DNA of 64,000 bases from Daejeonella rubra (GTDB lineage Bacteria; Bacteroidota; Bacteroidia; Sphingobacteriales; Sphingobacteriaceae). The stretch's first letter is position 1. Each line of letters opens with the position of its first letter. The translations under genes and the position numbers were made by a program. Location: contig NZ_FNHH01000002.1 of the NCBI RefSeq assembly GCF_900103545.1, positions 124,001 through 188,000 on the forward strand, in the 5' to 3' direction. Under the pieces are notes generated by a model that saw only the letters and a program-made list of their open reading frames with translations, was not told the DNA's origin and ran no database searches. Below, in pieces: positions 1 through 9,527 of the stretch.

Positions 1-2571
1 TCTCAGTCTATCCTCGGTCAGGAGGTTGTAGTTGCTGCTTCACGTACCCCGGAGCGAATACTGGAATCACCGGTGTCAATTGAACGATTCGGACTTGCTG
101 CGATCCGTGAAACTGCTTCAGCATCTTTTTATGATGCACTTAATAATTTGAAAGGTGTAGAAATGAGCGCTCAAAGTTTAACCTTCAAATCTATCAACAC
201 AAGAGGATTCAATGCAAACGGTAATACCAGATTTAATCAATACATAGATGGTATGGATAATCAGGCACCAGGCTTGAACTTTGCTGTTGGAAATATTATT
301 GGTATTTCAGAGCTTGACCTTGACAATGTGGAACTTTTACCGGGTGCTTCATCTGCTTTATACGGAGCAGGTGGTATAAATGGTACCATGTTGATGACTT
401 CAAAAGATCCTTATACTTCACAAGGAGTTAGCTTTTCATTAAAAAGTGGAATCAATCATGTAAATGATCCATTGCAAGGCTCAGCGCCTTTCAAAGAGGC
501 CGGAGTAAGAGTTGCAAAGGCATGGAATAAATTTGCATTCAAAACCAGTTTCTCATTTTTAGAAGCAGACGACTGGCAGGCAGCAAATAATACTAATTTC
601 GATCGTACCTCACGTACCGTTAAATCAGGTAACAGAAGTTCTGACCCAAACTATGATGGTATAAACGTATATGGTGATGAAGTAAATTCAAATATGCGTA
701 ATGTTGCTAACTCAGTTCAATCAGCAACAAATGCCGGGGTAGCAGCAGCTACAGGAGGAGCCATTCCGAATATAATTGGAATGATTACTGCTGGTTTGCC
801 TGTTACATCAACTCCTGCACAAATTGGAGCTTTCTTAGGTAATTTCCCGGCAGCTTTAAGGCCTACGATTCAAAATCTTATTCCATTTAACTTTGGTTTA
901 AGAGCAGGATTAATACCTGATCAGTCGGTATCACGTACAGGTTATAATGAACAAAACCTGGTTGACTATAATACCAAGTCGATAAAAACCTCAACTTCAT
1001 TGCACTATAAACTAAGCAATACTGTTCAGGCTGTTCTTCAGGCAAACTGGGGTACTGGTACCTCTGTTTACACAGGTTCAGATCGTTATTCATTACGTAA
1101 TTTCAGTATAGGACAATATAAACTTGAATTGAAAGGACAAGACTTCATGGTACGTGGTTATACCACACAGGAGCATTCCGGTGATTCTTATATTTCGTCT
1201 ATACTTGGTAGTTATATCAATGAGGCTTCTAAAGCCAGTACAACATGGTTCCCTCAATATGTTGGAAATTATGTTGGTGCCCGTTCAGCAGGTGCTCCGG
1301 ATGCTCAGGCTCATGCTTTGGCTCGTACCGCAGCTGATGTTGGAAGATTTCAGCCAGGAAGTCCTCAGTTTGAAGCCGCAAAAAATACCATTAAGAATAC
1401 CAATATTAGTTCGGGTTTAGGTGCCAGATTTAATGATAAAACAAACCTTTATCATTACGAGGGTATGTATAATTTCACTGGTGCTTTGAAAGAAGCTTTT
1501 GAACTTCAGGTTGGAGCTTCATACAGAAGATATGATTTAAATTCTGCAGGAACTATATTCGATGACCTTAACCGTGAGATCAATATTGATGAATATGGTG
1601 CTTTTGTTCAAATGGGTAAAAAACTGGCTGATGCATTTAAGTTGAGCTTCTCAGGACGTTATGATAAAAATGAGAATTTTGAAGGTCGTTTTACTCCAAG
1701 AATTACAGGAGTTTACACTGTAGCACCAAACAATAACATCAGATTATCTTATCAGACAGGTTATCGTAACCCTACAACACAGAATCAGTATATCGACCTT
1801 TCTGTTGGTGGGGGTTCAACACGATTAATTGGAGGCTTGCCTGAAAGTTTAGTGAAGTATAATTTATATGGAAATAAGCCATATACAGATGTTAGTTACC
1901 GAAGTTTCCTAGCTTCTGCATCTGCAGGTGCGGCAAATCCGGCTTTACTTAAAACGTATACATTTACTCCAGGTGGTGTAAAGCCTGAAAGCGTAAAAGC
2001 TTATGAATTGGGTTACAAAGGTCTGTTAGGCAGCAATGTTTTAGTTGATGCGTACGGATACTACAATACATACAGTGATTTCATTACTGCTGTAGAAGTA
2101 TTCCAGCAAAATGGAACTTCATTTACAAAGTTTGGTGTTCCTGTTAATGCTGAAGGTAAAGTTACCTCTTATGGAACAGCTCTTGGAATTGACTATTTGA
2201 TTGGAAAATATAATCTGAGCGGAAATATTTCTTACAATAACATAGGCGATATTCCTGTTACTTATGTGAATGATTTCAATACTCCAAAGGTTCGTTATAA
2301 TTTAGGTATCAGCAATCGTAATATTGTTAAGAATGTTGGTATGAATGTTTCTTACCGCTGGCAGGATTCATTCTACTGGACTTCATCTTTTGCTTCAGGC
2401 GATGTGCCTTCATTCGGTACTGTTGATGCACAGGTTAACCTGAAAATTCCTTCTGTTAATGGAATGATCAAGATTGGTGCTTCAGACCTTTTAAATAAGT
2501 ATTATGTAACGTCTTATGGAAATCCTGAGATGGGTGGTATGTACTACGTAGGGTTTACATTTAACCAATAA
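1..2571 (+). CDS. TonB-dependent receptor, 5' end outside the window
   Basis: Outer-membrane receptor that takes up a ligand using TonB energy. The frame is open from base 1 and ends at TAA 2569-2571, so the GTG at 73 is internal; the signal peptide and any carboxypeptidase-like N-terminal domain lie to the left. The first visible residues (EVVVAASRTPERILESPVS) are the usual entry into the plug domain, which runs over about the first 130 residues (VELLPGASSALYG). A beta-barrel follows, ending in the aromatic tail YVGFTFNQ. No SusD-like gene follows, so it is not a standard SusC/SusD pair. The ligand is unknown; the alpha-glucosidase downstream is separated by a strong terminator and need not be linked. 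Confidence 0.93.
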   Translation, partial: SQSILGQEVVVAASRTPERILESPVSIERFGLAAIRETASASFYDALNNLKGVEMSAQSLTFKSINTRGFNANGNTRFNQYIDGMDNQAPGLNFAVGNIIGISELDLDNVELLPGASSALYGAGGINGTMLMTSKDPYTSQGVSFSLKSGINHVNDPLQGSAPFKEAGVRVAKAWNKFAFKTSFSFLEADDWQAANNTNFDRTSRTVKSGNRSSDPNYDGINVYGDEVNSNMRNVANSVQSATNAGVAAATGGAIPNIIGMITAGLPVTSTPAQIGAFLGNFPAALRPTIQNLIPFNFGLRAGLIPDQSVSRTGYNEQNLVDYNTKSIKTSTSLHYKLSNTVQAVLQANWGTGTSVYTGSDRYSLRNFSIGQYKLELKGQDFMVRGYTTQEHSGDSYISSILGSYINEASKASTTWFPQYVGNYVGARSAGAPDAQAHALARTAADVGRFQPGSPQFEAAKNTIKNTNISSGLGARFNDKTNLYHYEGMYNFTGALKEAFELQVGASYRRYDLNSAGTIFDDLNREINIDEYGAFVQMGKKLADAFKLSFSGRYDKNENFEGRFTPRITGVYTVAPNNNIRLSYQTGYRNPTTQNQYIDLSVGGGSTRLIGGLPESLVKYNLYGNKPYTDVSYRSFLASASAGAANPALLKTYTFTPGGVKPESVKAYELGYKGLLGSNVLVDAYGYYNTYSDFITAVEVFQQNGTSFTKFGVPVNAEGKVTSYGTALGIDYLIGKYNLSGNISYNNIGDIPVTYVNDFNTPKVRYNLGISNRNIVKNVGMNVSYRWQDSFYWTSSFASGDVPSFGTVDAQVNLKIPSVNGMIKIGASDLLNKYYVTSYGNPEMGGMYYVGFTFNQ

Positions 2572-2627
2572 TTTCAAAAATCATCATCGAAAGATGAAGG
2601 ACTGATCTTTTTGTTCTGAAATTGTGC

Positions 2628-2664
2628 AAATCCCGCTCCGTATTTCGGAGCGGGATTTGTTGTT
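2628..2664 (+). terminator. Rho-independent terminator after TonB receptor
   Basis: A perfect 13-base-pair stem (AAATCCCGCTCCG at 2628-2640 with its complement at 2646-2658) encloses a 5-base loop, about 57 bases after the receptor stop. A short T-rich stretch follows. Confidence 0.8.
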
Positions 2665-2749
2665 AATTACATATGGCATATTTCGATTTTTATTTCTATC
2701 TATGTGTCTTAACTGATTTTTGCAGGTACCAGTGATTGGAACTGCATCA

Positions 2750-2757
2750 TATTTTTG
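2750..2757 (+). promoter_or_regulatory. Candidate -7 box for the GH31 gene
   Basis: TATTTTTG matches the Bacteroidota -7 consensus TAnnTTTG, 74 bases before the ATG at 2831. No convincing -33 TTTG lies at the expected spacing, so this is a weak call. Confidence 0.3.
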
Positions 2758-2830
2758 TCCCTGATTATTCGATTTCAATTCTCATGATACTAAATCGGGA
2801 CAATATTAAAATAACAATAGATTGAATATT

Positions 2831-5287
2831 ATGGAAGTAAGTGAGGATCCATTATCTGCGCAGCAAGGTATGAATGAACAAGAAGAAGATCTGCAACATA
2901 TAAACAATCCGATTTTGGGTCTGGAACCTATTGTCAAAAAGTATCTTTTGTCAGTAAAGAGTTATAGACAGGATTCAAATCGATTTTTCTTTTCAGACGG
3001 GACTGCAGAAGTTGAGGTTAAAGTTGTCAGTAATGAAATTATTAGGGTCAGGCTTGCTCCCGGAGGAGTATTTCTGGAGGAGTTTTCCTACGCAATTGGT
3101 AATACGGGGCATACCATTTCGGTATTTTCCTGCAAAGAGCTTGAGGATAGTTATCGGGTAGAGACTAACTCTGTTGCCTGTGTTATTAATAAAAATACTT
3201 TTTTGATCTCTTTTGAGGATATCAACGGAGGATTAATCAATGAGGATAAGATTCCGATGCACTGGGAAGAAAACATAGACTTCGGTGGTTATTATGTTTA
3301 TGCAACCAAGAAATGTCAGGATGATGAGAGTTTCTTTGGCCTCGGTGATAAATCAAGCGATCTGAATCTTAGGGGTAACAGATACCTTAACTGGAATACA
3401 GATGCTTATTCTTATGGTAAGGGTCAGGATCCGCTTTACCGCACCATTCCTTTCTATATGGGAATCAATAATGGGATTAGCTATGGAATTTTCTTTGATA
3501 ATACCTTTAAAAGCCATTTCGACTTCGCTCATCAGGATCATGATGATGTTAGTTTCTGGGCAGATGGAGGTGAGATGCAGTATTATTACATACACGGGCC
3601 CCATATGATGGACGTGGTAAAGCGTTACCATAGCCTAACCGGAACTCACCAGATGCCTGCAAAATGGGCTTTAGGATTTCATCAGTGCCGCTGGAGCTAC
3701 TATCCTGAAAAAAAAGTAAAGGATATAGCGCGTAATTTCAGGGAACGTAAAATTCCTTGTGATGCAATCTATCTTGATATCGACTACATGGATGGATACC
3801 GCTGTTTTACCTGGAATAAAAAATATTTTCCGGATCCTGCCAGAATGATGAAAGAATTGTCAGCTGATGGATTTAAAACCGTTGTTATTATTGATCCTGG
3901 AATCCGGGTTGATGAAAACTATCGGGTTTACAGTGAAGGGAAGCAGAATAATTATTTCTGCCGGCGTTGTGATGATTATTTTATGGAAGGGCACGTGTGG
4001 CCAGGAAGGTGTCAGTTTCCTGATTTTACAAATCCTAAGGTTAGAGAGTGGTGGGGTGGATTATTTAAAGAATTGGTTGATGCCGGTGTTGCCGGAGTAT
4101 GGAATGATATGAATGAACCGGCTGTTTTTGGTTCCGGGACATTCCCAGTGGATGTTCGTCATAATTATGATGGCTTCCATGGCTCTCATCGTAAAGCTCA
4201 TAATGTTTATGGGATGCAGATGGTCCGGGCAACTTATGAAGGACTAAAAAAACTCCAGAAAAATAAAAGGCCTTTTACTATCACCAGAGCAGGGTATTCC
4301 GGAGTTCAGCGATATTCTTCGGTATGGACCGGAGATAATGTAGCGTCATGGGAACATCTTAAGATAGCGATTATACAATGTCAGCGATTGTCAATGTCGG
4401 GTGTTTCCTTCTGCGGATCAGATATTGGTGGTTTTAGTGGTGAACCTGATGCTGAATTATTTACCCGCTGGATTCAGATGGGAGTATTTTCTCCATTCAT
4501 GCGTGCACATTCAGCAGGTGATACTTCAGAACGTGAACCATGGAGCTTTGGAAAGGAATATGAAGATATAAACCGCAAGTTCATAGAACTGAGATACCGA
4601 TTGTTGCCTTACATTTATTCTGCTTTCTGGGAGCATCATCGCCATGATTTTCCAATTCTCAGACCCCTGGTCATGCATGAACAGGAAAATATTCTTACTC
4701 ATTCTATCCAGGAAATTTTCACATTCGGAGATAAGATCCTGATTGCCCCGGTAAGTGATCCGGGAGCGAGAAGTAAAAATGTTTATTTGCCTGCAGGAAG
4801 CTGGTATAACTATTGGTCCCATGAGCATATGCAGGGCGGAAGAGAATATCAGGTGGCTGCTCCATTAGATTCTATGCCTATTTTTGTGAAGGCCGGTTCT
4901 GTTATTCCAGAATCTCCTGTGATGCAATATGTAGGTGAATTTGAAATCGAAGAATTGATCTTTCAGATCTATTATTCAGATTACGAAGCGAATTCATTCT
5001 ATTTTGAAGACCATGACGATACATTTGCCTTTGAACAGAATATCTATCTGGAGAAAAAATATGTTGTGAATGGCGACTCAAAATCTATGACCATAATTCA
5101 ATCTGTAGAGGGTTTATTTACACCACGTTATGAAACCTATGATCTTAAGATAATTGGTTTACCTTTTACACCGGTAAAAGTTTTGATCGATGGAGCTGAA
5201 TATAAGGGTGAACTTACTTTTGATGAACTGAAGAGGGTCAGAATTAAATCCAATAAGAATTTCAAGCGAATTGAGATACTGGCCTGA
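2831..5287 (+). CDS. Glycoside hydrolase family 31 alpha-glucosidase
   Basis: Hydrolyses terminal alpha-linked glucose (or xylose) residues from oligosaccharides with retention. The protein is about 818 residues, normal for bacterial GH31. The N-terminal 220 residues form a galactose-mutarotase-like beta-sandwich, then the TIM barrel. The nucleophile Asp is seen at about residue 426 in WNDMNEP, and the acid/base Asp in SVWTGDN about 80 residues later. SDIGGF and the C-terminal beta domains follow. A TTG nine bases upstream is in frame, but the ATG at 2831 is the likelier start. No signal peptide is visible, so it is probably cytoplasmic. Branching enzyme follows 50 bases downstream on the same strand, suggesting joint work on glycogen or maltodextrin. 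Exact linkage cannot be read from sequence. Confidence 0.92.
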   Translation: MEVSEDPLSAQQGMNEQEEDLQHINNPILGLEPIVKKYLLSVKSYRQDSNRFFFSDGTAEVEVKVVSNEIIRVRLAPGGVFLEEFSYAIGNTGHTISVFSCKELEDSYRVETNSVACVINKNTFLISFEDINGGLINEDKIPMHWEENIDFGGYYVYATKKCQDDESFFGLGDKSSDLNLRGNRYLNWNTDAYSYGKGQDPLYRTIPFYMGINNGISYGIFFDNTFKSHFDFAHQDHDDVSFWADGGEMQYYYIHGPHMMDVVKRYHSLTGTHQMPAKWALGFHQCRWSYYPEKKVKDIARNFRERKIPCDAIYLDIDYMDGYRCFTWNKKYFPDPARMMKELSADGFKTVVIIDPGIRVDENYRVYSEGKQNNYFCRRCDDYFMEGHVWPGRCQFPDFTNPKVREWWGGLFKELVDAGVAGVWNDMNEPAVFGSGTFPVDVRHNYDGFHGSHRKAHNVYGMQMVRATYEGLKKLQKNKRPFTITRAGYSGVQRYSSVWTGDNVASWEHLKIAIIQCQRLSMSGVSFCGSDIGGFSGEPDAELFTRWIQMGVFSPFMRAHSAGDTSEREPWSFGKEYEDINRKFIELRYRLLPYIYSAFWEHHRHDFPILRPLVMHEQENILTHSIQEIFTFGDKILIAPVSDPGARSKNVYLPAGSWYNYWSHEHMQGGREYQVAAPLDSMPIFVKAGSVIPESPVMQYVGEFEIEELIFQIYYSDYEANSFYFEDHDDTFAFEQNIYLEKKYVVNGDSKSMTIIQSVEGLFTPRYETYDLKIIGLPFTPVKVLIDGAEYKGELTFDELKRVRIKSNKNFKRIEILA

Positions 5288-5337
5288 TCTTTATTGAATA
5301 AAGGGTATATTCATTAAAATGATTTAAAATTTCAAGG

Positions 5338-7296
5338 ATGGCAAAAAAAAATAGTGCTATTACACCCCTGCCTTCGGTCGAAACATCAGTTCCGGCTGCA
5401 TGGTATTCCCGTTTTACTGATTTTGATATCAGTCTTTTTAAATCGGGGAAGCACTATAAATTATATGAGAAACTGGGTTCTCATGTAGTAAGTCATGAAG
5501 GAACTTCCGGTACTTATTTTGCAGTTTGGGCTCCAAATGCAAAGAAGGTTTCTGTTGAAGGTAATTTTAACGGTTGGAACCGGGCCTCTCATCCAATGCA
5601 GGTGAGATGGGATGAATCAGGTATTTGGGAAATTTTCATACCCGGAATCAGTAATGGAGAGGTTTATAAATACTACATTATTTCCAATTCAGGTGAGACT
5701 CTTGAAAAGGCAGATCCTTTTGCACTCAGGTGGGAAGAGCCACCTTCTACTGCTTCCATTGTTTGGGATACCTGGTATGAATGGACTGATGGGCCATGGA
5801 TGAAGAAAAGGCATGAAATAAATGCCCTGAATAAGCCCATGTCTGTTTATGAAATGCATTTCGGATCATGGGTCCGTAGCGTTGAATCTCCCGATGAGTT
5901 TTTAAGCTATAGGCAAATGGCTGATAGCCTGATTCCTTACCTGAAAGAAACCGGATTTACCCATGTTGAGTTCCTTCCATTAATGGAACATCCATATTAT
6001 CCCTCATGGGGATATCAGATCACAGGATACTTTGCAGCGTCTTCCCGATATGGTACACCACAGGATCTGATGTTTTTGATCGAGGAATTACATAAGAATG
6101 GTATTGGAGTTATTCTTGATTGGGTTCCGTCTCATTTTCCTGGTGATGAACATGGCCTGTACCGATTTGACGGAACACATCTTTTTGAGCATGCTGATAT
6201 GCGCAAAGGATTCCATCCCGACTGGAAGTCATATATTTTTAATTATGGCAGGAATGAAGTAAAATCCTTTCTGATAAGTAATGCAATTTTCTGGCTTGAA
6301 CGGTTTCATGCTGATGGATTGCGTGTTGATGCTGTAGCTTCGATGCTTTATCTGGATTATTCACGCAAGGAAGGAGAGTGGGTACCGAATGAACATGGAG
6401 GTCGTGAAAATCTGGAAGCTATCAGTTTTATCAGGGAATTTAATGAAGCTGTATATGCTCATTTTCCTGATGTTCAGACCATTGCAGAAGAGTCGACTGC
6501 TTTTCCAGGTGTAAGCAAGCCTGTTTATTTGGGCGGACTTGGTTTCGGGATGAAATGGATGATGGGCTGGATGCATGATACTCTTGAGTATTTTGGGAAA
6601 GACCCTGTGCATCGTAAGTTTAATCATCAGGGTATTACATTCAGTACGCTTTATGCTTTTACTGAAAATTTCATGCTCCCATTTTCTCATGATGAAGTAG
6701 TACATGGAAAGGGTTCGCTTCTTGATAGAATGCCTGGCGATGAATGGCAGAAATTTGCCAACCTTCGGGTGCTTTATCTTTATATGTTTACTCATCCCGG
6801 AACAAAGTGCCTTTTTATGGGCAATGAGATCGCTCAGTCTGCCGAATGGAATTTCAATCAATCTCTCGACTGGCATTTATTGGAATACGCTCCTCATCAG
6901 GGTGTTAAGCAAATGGTAACCGATCTGAACTCCTTATATAGGTCAGAACCAGCATTGTATGAAAAGAGTTTTGATGCTGATGGTTTTGAATGGATCGAAG
7001 GTGGTGATGCAGAAAACTCTGTTCTGGTGTATTCGCGTAAAGGCAACGACACTGAAAATGATATTCTGGTAGTTCTTAATTTAACACCTGTGCCCAGAAA
7101 AGTTTGGCGTATCGGACTGCCGGCTGAAGGGAAGTGGAAGGTTATTCTTAATTCGGATGATCAGCATTTTTATGGTTCCGGTTTATTCAATGATCAAATT
7201 GTTTTTTCAGAAGAGATCTCATGGCATGGAAAACCTCAGTCAGGTTTGATGAATCTTCCGCCTTTGGGAGGCTTGGTTTTGAAGAAAGTAATTTAG
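5338..7296 (+). CDS. glgB: 1,4-alpha-glucan branching enzyme
   Basis: Cuts an alpha-1,4-glucan and re-attaches the fragment through an alpha-1,6 bond during glycogen synthesis. The protein has 652 residues. A CBM48 domain lies around residues 55-130 (FAVWAPNAKKVSVEGNFNGW), followed by a GH13 barrel with the nucleophile Asp331 in LRVDAVA, the Glu in IAEEST (about 384) and the third acidic residue in SHDEVVHGKGS. A C-terminal all-beta domain ends the protein. It is slightly shorter than E. coli GlgB, which carries an extra N-terminal domain. It sits 50 bases after the GH31 gene and probably shares its transcript. No glycogen synthase or glgC is nearby. Confidence 0.95.
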   Translation: MAKKNSAITPLPSVETSVPAAWYSRFTDFDISLFKSGKHYKLYEKLGSHVVSHEGTSGTYFAVWAPNAKKVSVEGNFNGWNRASHPMQVRWDESGIWEIFIPGISNGEVYKYYIISNSGETLEKADPFALRWEEPPSTASIVWDTWYEWTDGPWMKKRHEINALNKPMSVYEMHFGSWVRSVESPDEFLSYRQMADSLIPYLKETGFTHVEFLPLMEHPYYPSWGYQITGYFAASSRYGTPQDLMFLIEELHKNGIGVILDWVPSHFPGDEHGLYRFDGTHLFEHADMRKGFHPDWKSYIFNYGRNEVKSFLISNAIFWLERFHADGLRVDAVASMLYLDYSRKEGEWVPNEHGGRENLEAISFIREFNEAVYAHFPDVQTIAEESTAFPGVSKPVYLGGLGFGMKWMMGWMHDTLEYFGKDPVHRKFNHQGITFSTLYAFTENFMLPFSHDEVVHGKGSLLDRMPGDEWQKFANLRVLYLYMFTHPGTKCLFMGNEIAQSAEWNFNQSLDWHLLEYAPHQGVKQMVTDLNSLYRSEPALYEKSFDADGFEWIEGGDAENSVLVYSRKGNDTENDILVVLNLTPVPRKVWRIGLPAEGKWKVILNSDDQHFYGSGLFNDQIVFSEEISWHGKPQSGLMNLPPLGGLVLKKVI

Positions 7297-7328
7297 ATTA
7301 ATTGATCATAAAAATCTCTCCATGGAGA

Positions 7329-7365
7329 GTGGATAAAGTAAAATTATTAAATCCACCCTTTTTAA
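7329..7365 (+). terminator. Possible terminator after glgB
   Basis: GTGGAT (7329-7334) can pair with ATCCAC (7351-7356), followed by CCCTTTTTAA. Just before it is the perfect 14-base palindrome CTCTCCATGGAGAG (7316-7329). The stem is short and the loop long, so the call is weak. Confidence 0.35.
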
Positions 7366-7441
7366 TTTCCCCGGTAATTGGTTTACTCCTGTGGGATGCA
7401 AAAGGGCTGGATCTGAGCTATGAGGAAATATGAAGTTCTGA

Positions 7442-8410
7442 TTATTGGAGTTTCCCCACAATTTTATCCATCATCTTCATTACAATAAGAGCATCAGTCC
7501 CCGAACAAGGATTTGGGCCTTTATCAAGAAAATAATTAACCACTTGCTCGATCATAGGCTGCTGAACATGTGGTAAATGCTCAAATGTCAGGGATTTAGT
7601 TTCTCCGTTCAGGCTAAGTTCACAGAGGTCGCTGAAAACACCAAATCGTAAAACACCATTTTCTCCTTTGATCTCACAGATATCTTCTTCCTTATCTTTA
7701 CTGACATCAAAGTCCCATACTCCTTTATACAAAATGTTATTCCTGAAAATAATTTCTGCACTGACATAATCGTCAGCATGGTAACTTTTGCTTTTATTTA
7801 ATGAATTACCATAGATGGAAACAGGCTCGCTAAAAAAATAAAGCATCAGGTCAAGCTGATGGGGAGCAAGGTCATGGAAAAGCCCTCCGCCAGAAATGGC
7901 TGGATTTACCCTCCATGTTTCTGCTAAACCCGGAGTAGGGGCAAGTGCCATTTTCATATCTACTGAACTTATTTTGCCCAGTATCTGCTCATCAATGATA
8001 CGTTTAATCTCCAGGAATCTTGGTTGTGCTCTGCGGTAATGGGCCACACTTAGTTTACATGAATACTTTACAGCTGCTTCCTGCATCCTTTGGGCTTCGA
8101 TTGAGTTTAATGCCATCGGTTTCTCCACATAAACTGGCTTACCTGCCTTGAAAGCTGCCAGAGTATATGCTTCATGGGAATCGGGAGGAGTTGCAATATA
8201 GATCGCATTGATCTCTGGATCCTGTATCAGCGACTCAGCATCTGAATACCATTTTTTTACCTGGTGCCTGTTGGCATAGTCTTCAGCTTTAACCTTGTCG
8301 CGACGCATTACAGCTGCCAGAAAAGAGTTTGGAACCTTGTTGAATGCTGGTCCGCTTTTTACTTCAGTTACATTGCCGCAGCCTATGATTCCCCAGATTA
8401 TTTTTTCCAT
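7442..8410 (-). CDS. Gfo/Idh/MocA family oxidoreductase
   Basis: NAD(P)-dependent oxidoreductase, probably acting on a sugar, inositol or biliverdin-like substrate; the substrate cannot be fixed. The N-terminal Rossmann fold starts at IIGCGNVTEVKSGPAF, and the family motif VEKPMA is present near residue 97. The C-terminal half (about 130-320) is the usual alpha/beta dimerisation domain. Length (322) is typical. It follows gap on the same strand, but a terminator hairpin lies between them, so it may be a separate unit. No signal peptide is visible, unlike the Tat-exported members common in Bacteroidota. Confidence 0.87.
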   Translation of the reverse strand: MEKIIWGIIGCGNVTEVKSGPAFNKVPNSFLAAVMRRDKVKAEDYANRHQVKKWYSDAESLIQDPEINAIYIATPPDSHEAYTLAAFKAGKPVYVEKPMALNSIEAQRMQEAAVKYSCKLSVAHYRRAQPRFLEIKRIIDEQILGKISSVDMKMALAPTPGLAETWRVNPAISGGGLFHDLAPHQLDLMLYFFSEPVSIYGNSLNKSKSYHADDYVSAEIIFRNNILYKGVWDFDVSKDKEEDICEIKGENGVLRFGVFSDLCELSLNGETKSLTFEHLPHVQQPMIEQVVNYFLDKGPNPCSGTDALIVMKMMDKIVGKLQ

Positions 8411-8459
8411 TTTTGAATTTTATCCTGTTATATTCCCGAAAATAGAAATTAAAATTCAG

Positions 8460-8494
8460 AAAAAAACCCTGTTCCAAAATTGAAACAGGGTTCA
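8460..8494 (-). terminator. Terminator after gap (minus strand)
   Basis: AACCCTGTT (8465-8473) pairs with AACAGGGTT (8484-8492). Read on the minus strand, the stem is followed by a run of Ts and lies about 30 bases after the gap stop. Confidence 0.75.
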
Positions 8495-8523
8495 GGTTAG
8501 TATAAAAATTTTTAAATATTGTT

Positions 8524-9522
8524 TTATTTTACTGTTCCGATATGCTGAACAAGGTCGATCAGTTTGTTTGAATAACCCCATTCGTTATCATACCAGGCAA
8601 CAACTTTCACGAAATGATCATTCAAAGCAATACCAGCTTTTGCATCGAAAATAGAAGTACGTGCATCACCAAGGAAATCGGTAGATACAACTTCATCTTC
8701 AGTATATCCTAAAATTCCTTTTAGTTCACCTTCTGATGCATCCTTCATTGCTTTTTTAATTTCCTCGTATGTTGCAGCTTTTTCCAGACGTACGGTAAGG
8801 TCAACGACAGAAACATCTGCAGTTGGCACACGGAAGGCCATTCCGGTAAGTTTTCCTTTTAACTGAGGAATTACAAGAGTTACAGCTTTTGCCGCTCCTG
8901 TAGATGATGGGATGATGTTCTGATAAGCTCCTCTACCACCTCTCCAGTCCTTTGCCGATGGTCCGTCAACTGTTTTTTGAGTTGCTGTTGCAGCATGAAC
9001 AGTGGTCATTAGACCTTCTGCGATACCAAATTTGTCATTTAACACTTTAGCGATCGGTGCCAGGCAATTGGTTGTACATGATGCATTCGAAACTATTGTT
9101 TGGTTTGCAGTCAGATCCTTATGATTTACACCCATCACAAATGTTGGGGTATCATCTTTTGCAGGTGCAGAAAGAACTACTTTTTTGGCTCCTGCCTGAA
9201 TATGCTTTTGAGCATCAGCCTGAGTTAAAAATAATCCGGTTGACTCAATGATCACTTCGGCACCAACTTCATTCCATTTAAGGTTTGCCGGATCCTTTTC
9301 CGCAGTTACACGGATAGTTTTTCCATTGACAACTAAATGTCCGTTTTCAACTTCGACAGTTCCTTTAAACTTTCCATGAGTTGAATCATATTTTAACATG
9401 TATGCCATGTAGTCTGGTTCAACAAGGTCGTTGATACCCACTACTTCAACTCCTTCTCTTTCAATTGCAGCTCTGAAAGCTAAACGTCCTATACGGCCAA
9501 AACCATTTATTCCAATTTTCAT
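8524..9522 (-). CDS. gap: Glyceraldehyde-3-phosphate dehydrogenase
   Basis: Oxidises glyceraldehyde 3-phosphate to 1,3-bisphosphoglycerate with NAD. The 332-residue protein begins MKIGINGFGRIGRLAF (NAD-binding Rossmann loop). Asp32 in IND favours NAD over NADP. The catalytic Cys149 sits in SNASCTTNC, and the C-terminal WYDNEWGYSNKL motif is intact. It starts 5 bases after the stop of the sugar kinase, itself 3 bases after pfkA, so pfkA-kinase-gap is one operon. A terminator follows. Confidence 0.97.
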   Translation of the reverse strand: MKIGINGFGRIGRLAFRAAIEREGVEVVGINDLVEPDYMAYMLKYDSTHGKFKGTVEVENGHLVVNGKTIRVTAEKDPANLKWNEVGAEVIIESTGLFLTQADAQKHIQAGAKKVVLSAPAKDDTPTFVMGVNHKDLTANQTIVSNASCTTNCLAPIAKVLNDKFGIAEGLMTTVHAATATQKTVDGPSAKDWRGGRGAYQNIIPSSTGAAKAVTLVIPQLKGKLTGMAFRVPTADVSVVDLTVRLEKAATYEEIKKAMKDASEGELKGILGYTEDEVVSTDFLGDARTSIFDAKAGIALNDHFVKVVAWYDNEWGYSNKLIDLVQHIGTVK

Positions 9523-9527
9523 TTTTA

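Noticed and set aside
73..75. GTG as start of the first TonB receptor
   Set aside because: The frame is open to base 1, and upstream codons encode the conserved TonB-box region, so the true start lies outside.
2584..2778. 64-codon minus-strand frame after the TonB receptor
   Set aside because: It spans a terminator hairpin and has no protein-like features.
6361..6876. 171-codon open frame on the minus strand
   Set aside because: It lies wholly inside glgB on the opposite strand, with no plausible protein features.
2831..7296. Starch-utilisation (Sus-like) locus with the TonB receptor
   Set aside because: There is no SusD-like gene, the receptor is separated by a strong terminator, and the GH31 and GlgB proteins look cytoplasmic.
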